Assembly (NCBI GenBank): GCA_035640715.1
Contig: DASQVO010000395.1
Location: 1 to 9,111 of the forward strand
DNA: 9,111 nucleotides
DNA from: DASQVO01 sp035640715
Lineage (GTDB): Bacteria > Actinomycetota > Actinomycetes > Streptosporangiales > Streptosporangiaceae
Direction: 5' to 3'
In this document: piece by piece, positions 1 to 6,673 of the stretch
How the letters are laid out: every line of letters begins with the position of its first letter
How positions within the stretch are numbered: the first letter of the stretch is position 1
The notes under the pieces: generated by a model
What the model was told of the DNA's origin: nothing
Databases searched by the model: none
Seen by the model: only the letters and a program-made list of their open reading frames with translations
Position numbers and translations under genes: made by a program

Positions 1-10
1 GACAGTCCCT

Positions 11-48
11 GTTCTCTAGGGTCATGGGCGTTCTCTAGGGTCATGGGC
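11..48. repeat. Perfect 19-bp tandem duplication at the 3' end of the MerR gene
   Basis: The unit gttctctagggtcatgggc occurs twice with no gap, at 11-29 and 30-48. On the minus strand it encodes the last residues of the MerR-family protein. Because 19 is not a multiple of three, the second copy is read in a shifted frame and supplies the TGA stop at 24-22. With a single copy the frame would run past that point toward the window edge. This looks like a slippage-type duplication that sets the present C-terminus. Confidence 0.9.
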
Positions 49-453
49 TGCTTCCGCACCGATGCGGGATTCCCGGCCCACGATCACGGGGCTGGGGGCG
101 GCAAGGAGGCGCAGGGCCCGTTCCTTTTCGAAATCGAGCGCCCGGCCGGGCGGCTCGGGAATCCGCCCGATGCGCCGGCTGAGGTCGGCCACTGCCGCGC
201 GGACGGCGGGCTCGGAAAGTACCCGCAGGCCGAACGCGAGCGAGGCGGGACTGATCTGGTAGCGCCGCTCCAGCCGGAGCGCGGCCGTGACGGCTCCCAG
301 GTCCCCGTCACTGAACTGCCGGTGGCGCGGCCCGTGGCCGTCAGCCCGCCCGCGGCCGGCGCCGCGGACGGGCGGCAGCAGGCCGAGATCCTCGCGATAG
401 CGGAGCATGCGAGGTGACATCCCGAGGCGCCTGGCCGCTTCTGATATGCGCAT
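22..453 (-). CDS. MerR-family transcriptional regulator
   Basis: A 143-residue protein. It opens with a MerR winged helix-turn-helix: MRISEAARRLGMSPRMLRYREDLGLLPP (residues 1-28 in outline: start MRISEAARRLG, then RMLRYREDLGLLPP). A basic Gly/Arg-rich wing and the segment RQFSDGDLGAVTAALRLERR follow, giving the usual helix that precedes a dimerisation coiled coil. No Cys cluster typical of metal-sensing MerR proteins is visible and the effector part is short, so the ligand is unknown. The ATG at 453-451 matches where family members begin. A TAGATT hexamer lies 6 nt upstream with no Shine-Dalgarno, which suggests a leaderless transcript. The gene is divergent from the SAHH pair, so autoregulation and control of ahcY are plausible but inferred. 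The C-terminus ends inside a 19-bp tandem duplication and may not be the ancestral end. Confidence 0.88.
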   Translation of the reverse strand: MRISEAARRLGMSPRMLRYREDLGLLPPVRGAGRGRADGHGPRHRQFSDGDLGAVTAALRLERRYQISPASLAFGLRVLSEPAVRAAVADLSRRIGRIPEPPGRALDFEKERALRLLAAPSPVIVGRESRIGAEAAHDPRERP

Positions 454-459
454 AGCATG

Positions 460-465
460 AATCTA
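460..465 (-). promoter_or_regulatory. Candidate -10 box of a leaderless MerR promoter
   Basis: Read on the minus strand, TAGATT at 465-460 ends 6 nt before the ATG at 453. This would place the transcription start at or next to the start codon. No convincing -35 hexamer is seen at 16-19 nt spacing, which fits a promoter that needs activation, but this is inference. Confidence 0.4.
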
Positions 466-468
466 ACA

Positions 469-482
469 TTCTTTTGTAAGAA
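469..482. promoter_or_regulatory. AT-rich inverted repeat, candidate MerR operator
   Basis: TTCTT-TTGT-AAGAA is a perfect 5-bp inverted repeat with a 4-nt centre, in a markedly AT-rich patch of otherwise GC-rich DNA. It lies immediately upstream of the candidate -10 of the MerR gene, where MerR proteins usually bind (between -35 and -10). It could serve the MerR gene and the divergent ahcY operon. Assignment rests on position and symmetry only. Confidence 0.4.
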
Positions 483-597
483 ACCCCTGGTTGCGCGTGC
501 GATCAGCCGGCCGCGTCCCGTACGGTCGGTAGTGCACACGCGGGTACCGGGCCGACTGCGGGCGCCTGCGAACTTTTAAGACTCATGAGGAGAGCGC

Positions 598-2043
<1,446 letters not shown>

Positions 2044-2048
2044 AAGGC

Positions 2049-3428
2049 ATGAAGGACGGCGAGCCTGCCGCCGGGCCGCGGACGCAGCGGCCCGGCGGCA
2101 GGGCACAGAGCCCGCAGGACCAGGAGGTCCCGCTGGGCGACATCGCCGATCCCGGGCTTGCCGAGTCGGGCAGTGCCCGGATCGAGTGGGCCGAACGGGC
2201 GATGCCGGTGCTCGAACGGCTGCTGCGGCAGCGATTCGTGGCGGAGCAGCCGTTCGCGGGGCTGAGCATCGCGGCATGCCTGCATGTGACCGCCGAGACG
2301 GCCATCTTCGTGCGCGCGCTGCGCTCCGGGGGGGCCAGCGTCTCCCTGGCGGCCTCCAACCCCCTGTCGACGCAGGATGAGGTGGCCGCCGCCCTCGCCG
2401 TCCGGCACGGGATCGCGGTTTTCGCCCGGGCGGGCGTGGACCGGCACACGTACTACCGGCATATCGAGCAGGCGCTCGGCAGCTGGTCCTCCGGGCCGCC
2501 TGGCTGCTCTGGGCCTTCGGGGCCCGACCTGGTGATTGATGATGGCTGTGACCTGGTCAACACCTTGCACACGCAGCGGCCGGACCTGCTGCCGGGCGTG
2601 CGCGGCGGCTGCGAGTCGACGACCACGGGCGTCATCAGGCTTCGCCGGATGGCTGCCGAGGGCGCGCTGGCGTTCCCCGTGATCGCCGCCAACGAAACCG
2701 CGACCAAGCGGCTGGTCGACAGTACCTACGGCACGGGGCAGTCGGTGGTCGACGGCATCCTGCGGGCCACGAACACGCTGCTCGCCGGCAAGACGGTGGT
2801 CGTGGCGGGCTTCGGCGCCTGCGGCCGGGGAGTGGCGAAACGGGCGCGGGGACTTGGTGCCGAGGTGATCGTCACCGAGATCGACCCGGTACGGGCCCTC
2901 GATGCCGTGCTGCACGGGTTCCGCGTGCTTCCCATGAGGGAGGCCGCGCCCATCGGCCAGGTGTTCGTCACCGCGACCGGCTCGGCGGAGGTGATCGGCG
3001 CCGCGCACATGTCCGTCATGCGCGACGGGGCGATCCTCGCCAACGCCGGCCACTTCGACGTGGAGATCGACGTGCGGGCGCTTGCGGGCCTCGCGGTCGC
3101 GGTGCGCCGCGACATGCGACCGCACGTGGGCTCCTACGAGCTGGCAGACGGCCGTCACCTGCTGCTGCTCGCCGAGGGCCGGGTGGTGAACCTCGTGGCG
3201 GCGGAGGGGCATCCGGCCCAGGTGATGGACCTGTCGTTCGGCGTGCAGGCCCTGGCACTGGCCTGGCTGGCGGGCAATTCCGGCAAGCTGGCACCGGACG
3301 TGCACGAGGTACCGGCGTCGATCGACGCCGAGGCGGCCCGGCTCGAACTGGCGGCGATGGGCACCCAGATCGACGTCCTCACCCCGGCCCAGTGGGCCTA
3401 CCTGGAATCCTGGCGCCTCGGCTCCTAG
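2049..3428 (+). CDS. Divergent short-form (Thermotoga/archaeal-type) S-adenosylhomocysteine hydrolase paralogue
   Basis: A 459-residue SAHH-fold protein. The order of motifs is RIEWAERAMPVL (44-55), His79 in ACLHVTAETA, SNPLSTQDEVAAAL, DLVIDDGCDL (160-169), TTTGV (191-195), Lys220/Asp224, TYGTGQS (226-232), NAD-binding GFGACG (254-259), VTEIDPVRA, NAGHFDVEID, LLAEGRVVNL, EGHPAQVMDLSF and a LTPAQWAYLESW end. The TYGTGQS and LTxxQxxYLxSW elements and the missing KPDHYRY tail place it with the short Thermotoga/archaeal class, unlike its neighbour ahcY. Two conserved positions differ: Ser190 replaces the Glu before TTT, and Ser225 replaces the Asn after the catalytic Asp. It also carries a Gly/Pro/Ser-rich insertion at 149-159 and a low-complexity N-terminus before residue 29. 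It may act on a related nucleoside, be impaired, or modulate AhcY; function is not settled. The start is uncertain (a CTG at 2133 has a better ribosome binding site). Confidence 0.9.
   Translation: MKDGEPAAGPRTQRPGGRAQSPQDQEVPLGDIADPGLAESGSARIEWAERAMPVLERLLRQRFVAEQPFAGLSIAACLHVTAETAIFVRALRSGGASVSLAASNPLSTQDEVAAALAVRHGIAVFARAGVDRHTYYRHIEQALGSWSSGPPGCSGPSGPDLVIDDGCDLVNTLHTQRPDLLPGVRGGCESTTTGVIRLRRMAAEGALAFPVIAANETATKRLVDSTYGTGQSVVDGILRATNTLLAGKTVVVAGFGACGRGVAKRARGLGAEVIVTEIDPVRALDAVLHGFRVLPMREAAPIGQVFVTATGSAEVIGAAHMSVMRDGAILANAGHFDVEIDVRALAGLAVAVRRDMRPHVGSYELADGRHLLLLAEGRVVNLVAAEGHPAQVMDLSFGVQALALAWLAGNSGKLAPDVHEVPASIDAEAARLELAAMGTQIDVLTPAQWAYLESWRLGS
2122..2135 (+). promoter_or_regulatory. Perfect AGGAGG before an in-frame CTG: possible alternative start of the SAHH paralogue
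   Basis: AGGAGG at 2122-2127 lies 5 nt before an in-frame CTG at 2133-2135 (codon 29 of the long reading). The upstream ATG at 2049 has only AGAAGG ending one base before it, which is too close for good initiation. Starting at 2133 would remove a Gly/Pro/Gln-rich leader with no family counterpart and begin just before DIADPGL, close to where homologues begin. CTG starts are rare, so this is a candidate only. Confidence 0.3.
2484..2580 (+). repeat. Source copy of a segment repeated at 3680-3749
   Basis: Bases 2484-2497 plus 2525-2580 are repeated downstream with two differences over 70 aligned bases. The 27 bases between them (2498-2524) are absent from the downstream copy. They are bounded by two copies of gggcc (2493-2497 and 2520-2524). 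The segment encodes W146 to about R177 of the paralogue, including the conserved D164-D165 pair. Confidence 0.9.
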
Positions 3429-3491
3429 CGACAGCCGCACGGTGGTCCGCAGGAGCCACATCCAGCGGTACTGGGACGCGTCCCCGGATAC

Positions 3492-3511
3492 CTGCCGCCT
3501 ATAGGCGGCAG
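3492..3511 (+). terminator. Perfect 20-bp palindrome, likely terminator hairpin of the SAHH operon
   Basis: ctgccgcctataggcggcag equals its own reverse complement. As RNA it forms an 8-bp GC-rich stem with a UAUA loop, 63 bases after the SAHH paralogue stop. There is no U-tract, which is common for actinobacterial terminators. Perfect symmetry also allows an operator for a dimeric regulator, but its position after a gene end favours termination. Confidence 0.5.
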
Positions 3512-3594
3512 CCTGACAATCGGATGCTTGATCTATCGCGTCCCTCAGATCGTCGGTACCGGATCTTAAGATGTCATCACCGGAGGGAGACAGG

Positions 3595-3660
3595 ATGGCC
3601 AGCGTCACGAAACCCAGGGTGGAGCGAACCAGGATTCTTCCTCTCGTGCAAGGCCTCTAA
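3595..3660 (+). CDS. Possible 21-codon small ORF with strong ribosome binding site
   Basis: ATG at 3595 is preceded by GGAGGG (3582-3587) at good spacing, and TAA closes the frame at 3658-3660. The predicted peptide is short and basic; its residues 6-21 read KPRVERTRILPLVQGL. This loosely resembles the start of the short-form SAHH fold in the neighbouring gene (ARIEWAERAMPVLERL), with R, E, R, P and the final L shared if one gap is allowed. A TAAGAT hexamer (3567-3572) lies upstream, with no matching -35. It may be the surviving start of a decayed third SAHH-like gene, a genuine small protein, or chance. No function is assigned. Confidence 0.28.
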   Translation: MASVTKPRVERTRILPLVQGL

Positions 3661-3679
3661 CTCCGGCTGCGCGGACAGA

Positions 3680-3749
3680 TGGTCCTCCGGGCCTGACCTG
3701 GTGATTGATGATGGCTGCGACCTGGTCAACACCTTGCACACGCAGCGGC
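3680..3749 (+). pseudogene. Broken duplicate fragment of the SAHH paralogue
   Basis: Seventy bases repeat 2484-2497 plus 2525-2580 with only two substitutions (T3694 for C2525, C3718 for T2549). In frame they encode WSSGPDLVIDDGCDLVNTLH plus TQR. Both substitutions are synonymous (Pro and Cys codons), and the 27-bp difference is exactly nine codons, so the copy behaves like former coding sequence. Just upstream, in the same frame, the residues KASNSGCADR may be a weak trace of AASNPLSTQD. Beyond 3749 similarity stops. The fragment is far too short to fold as an SAHH. It could come from a partial duplication, or be the remnant of a third SAHH gene patched by gene conversion. Confidence 0.75.
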
Positions 3750-3796
3750 GGTGTACCTCCCGGCCGTACTACCTCCTGAGCGGCCCGCTCGCACCG

Positions 3797-4933
3797 TCAC
3801 GCCCGTCGGTGCCGGACGAGCCAGATGGTGGCCGCGCCCAAGAGCAGTGTGAGGACAAGCAGCGCGCCGCCCTCGATCGACTGGAAGATCCAGTAGCGGC
3901 CGGGTGGCTGGTAGCTGACCCAGAAGGCGTAGTGGTGCCGGGTCAGCCACGAGGACCACTGGCCGGCGCTGGTGGTGTGCTGAGAGGCGCTGAGCAGCCT
4001 GTCAGCCGAAGCGCCGATCAGGCGGTGGCCGTCCGGGCCGGTGTACCAGCCGCGGAGCAGCAAGCTCCCGGCTGGCCCGGGATTCATCGGCCCGGCACCC
4101 TCGTTGAGCATCGCATCCAGGATCCGGACGGGCCCGCTGTCCGATACGGGGAACCCAGCCTGCAGGGCGATAGCGGGATCACGGCCGATGCGCGGACGGC
4201 TTCCGAGCAGCAGGTCATTCAGCTTCCAGTACGTGACGCCGAGCAGGCCAGCCAGCGAGGCGGCCGTGACGGCCATCGCGGGCACGGTGCGCCTGAGCGC
4301 GACGCCGACGGTGGTTCCGAGCGAGAATGCGAACAGCGTCCAGCCGGCCAGGGTTACCGCCGTGGCGTCGAACTGGCCGCTCCGCCACAGGCTCACCCCC
4401 CACATCGGGCCGAAGGGCCGCACCGACCAGGCGGCGAGCGCTCCGAGCGCGGCAGCTGCCGCCGTGACGGGGATGGCGAGCAGGGTGAGCTGGACGACCG
4501 CCCATCGGGTCCGGCTGGTGCCCTGGGTCCACGCGAACCGCACGGTGCCCTGCTCGAACTCGCGGGCCAGGACCGGCGCGCCGAGGAACATGCCGGTCAG
4601 GAGCGGGACGATGTGCAGTGCCATCGCGACCGCGATCGGGTAGGTGGTGTTCATGAGCCACGGGAAGTCACCGAGCAGGGGGCCGCACCGCACTAGCTGG
4701 GTCGACCCGATGCAGCGGTCCCGGATCAGGGCCGTGTAGTTGGCGTGTCCCTGAAGGGCCGCCCACACCATGATTACGGCGAGGCCGCCGTAGAGGACGG
4801 CCAACCCGATGATGGCTGCACGGTGCTGGCGCCAGGTGACCCATGCCAAGGAGGCCAGCGATTGCGGCGGCCGGAACCATCCGCCGCGGGTCCCGTCCGC
4901 ACTCCGTGCGGCGCCCGGGGTGAGCGCGGTCAT
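3797..4933 (-). CDS. ABC-2-type transporter permease
   Basis: A 378-residue membrane protein starting at the ATG at 4933, which overlaps the ATPase stop as ATGA and is preceded by GGAGGTG. Hydrophobic spans are visible near residues 40-60, 98-120, 146-169, 190-213, 217-235 and at the C-terminus (GGALLVLTLLLGAATIWLV), giving six likely helices. The cytoplasmic motif LAREFEQGTVRFAWTQGTSRTRW (in outline, residues 122-144) is characteristic of an actinobacterial ABC permease group. A long loop, probably extracellular, separates helices 5 and 6. Two Cys (74 and 83) sit in the first outer loop and could form a disulfide. With the ATPase it would form an exporter; substrate is unknown, with hydrophobic or envelope-active compounds a guess from family habits. 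A longer reading beginning at 5140 was not used because it lies inside the ATPase gene. Confidence 0.88.
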   Translation of the reverse strand: MTALTPGAARSADGTRGGWFRPPQSLASLAWVTWRQHRAAIIGLAVLYGGLAVIMVWAALQGHANYTALIRDRCIGSTQLVRCGPLLGDFPWLMNTTYPIAVAMALHIVPLLTGMFLGAPVLAREFEQGTVRFAWTQGTSRTRWAVVQLTLLAIPVTAAAAALGALAAWSVRPFGPMWGVSLWRSGQFDATAVTLAGWTLFAFSLGTTVGVALRRTVPAMAVTAASLAGLLGVTYWKLNDLLLGSRPRIGRDPAIALQAGFPVSDSGPVRILDAMLNEGAGPMNPGPAGSLLLRGWYTGPDGHRLIGASADRLLSASQHTTSAGQWSSWLTRHHYAFWVSYQPPGRYWIFQSIEGGALLVLTLLLGAATIWLVRHRRA

Positions 4934-5862
4934 GCCGTCACCTCCGTGACCGGGCCCCGGCCGAGTGGTGCGGGCCCCGGAAGTGCCGTCGCACCGGGTT
5001 CCCGCAGGTAGGCCAGGACGAGCTCTTCCAGGGTCACGGGGGAGGCCTGCCATCCGTTCGGCACGTTCCCGGCGAACTCCGGGTAGGCCGCCGGGCGCAG
5101 CCGGGCGAGCAGGTGAGCCTGGGACTGCCCGCGCCGGCAATGCACGATATCGAACCAGGCGCCGGCGTCTTCGATCTGGCCGGCGGGGCCGGTCAGGACG
5201 CAGTGACCAGCCAGCAGTTCTTCCACGTCGCCGGCCACCTGGACCCGGCCGTCGGCCAGGACGACCAGGTAGTCCGCGATCCGCTCAAGTTCGGAGATGA
5301 CGTGGGAGGAGAACAGGACCGAGATGCCGTCCTCGGCCACCGTCTCCATCAGGGAAGCCAGGAATTCGTGCCGGGCGAGCGGGTCGAGCGGCGCGAGCGG
5401 CTCGTCGAGGATGAGCAGGTCCGGGCGCCTGGCGATCGCGATGGTGAGCGCGACCTGGGCCTGCTGGCCGCCGGAGAGCTTGCCGACCTTACGGCCGAGC
5501 GGGATCTTCAGCGTGGCCAGGCGGGAGGCGGCCCGCTGCTGATCCCACCGGCGGTTCAGGTTGCGTGCCAGGTGCACCATGTCGCCGACCGGGAGGTTCT
5601 TGTACAGGGGCGCGTCCTGCGCGACGAATGCCACCCGGTTCAGGGCCTCAAGCGACCCGGCCCGCAGCCCGCCGAGCACCCGCACGGTCCCGCTGGTGGG
5701 GTTGTTCAGGCCGACGGCCAGGTGCATCAGGGTGGTCTTGCCGGCGCCGTTCGGCCCGACGAGTGCGGTGACCCGGCCCGGGGGAATCGCCAGTGTGCAC
5801 TCGCGCAGAGCCCAGGCGCGCCGGTATCTCTTGCCGAGCCCGGAGGCCTCGAGGACGTTCAC
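4930..5862 (-). CDS. ABC transporter ATP-binding protein
   Basis: A 310-residue nucleotide-binding subunit with all core motifs: Walker A GPNGAGKTT (36-44), Q-loop VAQD (80-83), signature LSGGQQAQ (129-136), Walker B DLLILDEP (148-155), D-loop region LDP (159-161) and switch SSH (185-187). The roughly 100 residues after the core form a C-terminal extension of the kind seen in exporter ATPases of the YtrB/BcrA sort. The GTG start at 5862 overlaps the stop of the GntR gene (GTGA, 5859-5862) with GGGAGA upstream. Its own stop overlaps the permease start, so the three genes are translationally coupled. It should hydrolyse ATP on the cytoplasmic face to drive the permease. Confidence 0.95.
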   Translation of the reverse strand: MNVLEASGLGKRYRRAWALRECTLAIPPGRVTALVGPNGAGKTTLMHLAVGLNNPTSGTVRVLGGLRAGSLEALNRVAFVAQDAPLYKNLPVGDMVHLARNLNRRWDQQRAASRLATLKIPLGRKVGKLSGGQQAQVALTIAIARRPDLLILDEPLAPLDPLARHEFLASLMETVAEDGISVLFSSHVISELERIADYLVVLADGRVQVAGDVEELLAGHCVLTGPAGQIEDAGAWFDIVHCRRGQSQAHLLARLRPAAYPEFAGNVPNGWQASPVTLEELVLAYLREPGATALPGPAPLGRGPVTEVTA

Positions 5863-6350
5863 GCGGTCTCCCGATGATCGCGGGGACCGTCGTCCGTCAT
5901 GCCGTGGGACGCCCCTGTGGCCCCACGGCGGTCATGGAAATCCCGCAGTGCGGCGGCGAACAGCGCGGTCATCCCGTCCGCGTCAAGGCCTGCCGCGTCG
6001 GCCGTCCGGAGCCAGGCCAGCATGCTCTTGCGCAGCCCCGTCAGTTCGGCGAGCGGTACCACGGCCGGTGCCGCCTCGACGAACGTCCCCTGACCGGGGC
6101 GGCCGACGGCGATGCCGCGGTGCTCAAGCTCCCGGTAAGCCTTCAGGACCGTATTGGGATTGATCGCCAGTGAACCCACCACATCCTTGACCCGCGGAAG
6201 CTGGTCGCCATGGGTCAGGTAACCCAGCCGCAGCGCCTGCTCCACCTGATGCACGAGCTGCAGGTAAGTCGGCACCCCCGAGGCGGAATCCAGCCGGAAG
6301 GTGATGCGCGACGGTGCCCGCGGGCCATCATCCGGGGGCTCGCCGCTCAT
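5859..6350 (-). CDS. GntR-family (YtrA-like) transcriptional regulator
   Basis: A 163-residue regulator. The N-terminal winged helix has the GntR pattern: ITFRLDSASGVPTYLQLVHQ, then LTHGDQLPRVKDVVGSLAINPNTVLKAYRELEHRGI and the wing GRPGQGTFV. The C-terminal part is short and helical (AELTGLRKSMLAWLRTADAAG), as in the YtrA subfamily, which usually controls adjacent ABC transporter genes. I chose the ATG at 6350: the fold begins soon after it, and a 28-bp palindrome ends directly upstream. In-frame ATGs at 6368 and 6404 would put the palindrome inside the coding region. It overlaps the ATPase start by 4 nt. It most likely represses its own operon until a ligand is sensed; the ligand is unknown. 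Confidence 0.92.
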   Translation of the reverse strand: MSGEPPDDGPRAPSRITFRLDSASGVPTYLQLVHQVEQALRLGYLTHGDQLPRVKDVVGSLAINPNTVLKAYRELEHRGIAVGRPGQGTFVEAAPAVVPLAELTGLRKSMLAWLRTADAAGLDADGMTALFAAALRDFHDRRGATGASHGMTDDGPRDHRETA

Positions 6351-6378
6351 CTTCTTATCTATAGTCATAGGTAAGAAG
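6351..6378. promoter_or_regulatory. 28-bp imperfect palindrome, likely GntR operator
   Basis: The pattern is cttctta-N-ctat-NNNN-atag-N-taagaag, with matching 7-bp outer arms and 4-bp inner arms. It starts on the base next to the regulator's ATG. On the minus strand it contains TATAGA (6363-6358), seven bases before the ATG, so it probably covers the -10 region of a leaderless promoter. Binding here by the encoded GntR protein would give simple autorepression of the exporter operon. Confidence 0.65.
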
Positions 6379-6387
6379 ATGTTGAGG

Positions 6388-6432
6388 GTGGCTGGCGAGG
6401 TCAAGAAATTTGAATGTGACTGGCGAGGTCAA
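6388..6432. repeat. Two near-identical 17-bp direct repeats upstream of the GntR operon
   Basis: gtgGctggcgaggtcaa (6388-6404) and gtgActggcgaggtcaa (6416-6432) match at 16 of 17 positions, with a 28-bp period. On the minus strand each begins TTGACC, a -35-like hexamer, but no well-spaced -10 was found for either. Their place upstream of the regulator operon suggests protein-binding sites. Confidence 0.7.
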
Positions 6433-6468
6433 TTAGGCGCGGGCTGGCCGTGTACTGGCCGCAGCCGA

Positions 6469-6673
6469 TCAGGGAACCGGGTGCGCGGCTGGCCGCGGTG
6501 CCGGAGGAAGCGGGGCGCGCGCCCGCGTGCATCAGGTCAGGCGGCGCGGAGGTGCCGGGAAGGCCGGTGTCTCAGGGAACCGGGTGCGCGGCCGGCCGCG
6601 GTGCCGGAGGAAGCGGGGCGCGCGCCTGCGTGCATCAGGCCAGGCGGCGCGGAGGTGCCGGGGGAGGCCGGCG
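6469..6673. repeat. GC-rich tandem duplication, two copies of a ~103-bp unit
   Basis: Unit 1 spans 6469-6571 and unit 2 spans 6572-6673; both begin tcagggaaccgggtgcgcgg. They differ at only a few bases and by one base in length. Each contains self-complementary stretches, for example gcggccggccgc in unit 2 and gggcgcgcgccc in unit 1. The array starts directly after the ung stop codon and fills the space toward the GntR operon. No coding frame is preserved across the two units. A role in ending ung transcription is possible, or it may be a plain minisatellite. Confidence 0.9.

Larger units (their letters stand above)
3429..3796. other. 368-bp gene-poor stretch between the SAHH paralogue and the ABC permease
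   Basis: This stretch lies between two gene ends facing each other. It holds a perfect palindrome (3492-3511), a short ORF with a strong ribosome binding site (3595-3660), and the broken SAHH fragment (3680-3749). A small inverted repeat, gagcgg-c-ccgctc (3778-3790), lies just past the permease stop, and a weak pair ggctcct/aggagcc (3420-3426 and 3451-3457) spans the end of the SAHH paralogue. No intact gene of ordinary size is supported here. Confidence 0.7.

Noticed and set aside
454..597. SAH or SAM riboswitch upstream of ahcY
   Set aside because: The conserved core and pseudoknot elements of the SAH riboswitch were not found, and only weak short stems are visible. A covariance-model search would settle it.
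3392..4696. Long plus-strand open frame of 434 codons overlapping the SAHH paralogue end and the permease
   Set aside because: It runs antisense through the permease gene, has no coherent protein family and no ribosome binding site. Only the short SAHH-like fragment inside it (3680-3749) is meaningful.
4934..5140. N-terminal extension of the permease to an upstream ATG
   Set aside because: The extension lies wholly inside the ATPase gene and is low-complexity Pro/Arg/Gly. The ATGA overlap with GGAGGTG gives a much better start at 4933.
6351..6404. Earlier ATGs (6368, 6404) as the GntR start
   Set aside because: They lack a Shine-Dalgarno, add residues without family counterpart, and would place the operator palindrome inside the coding region.
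6469..6673. CRISPR-like array
   Set aside because: There are only two long units with no spacers between them, and no cas genes in the window.
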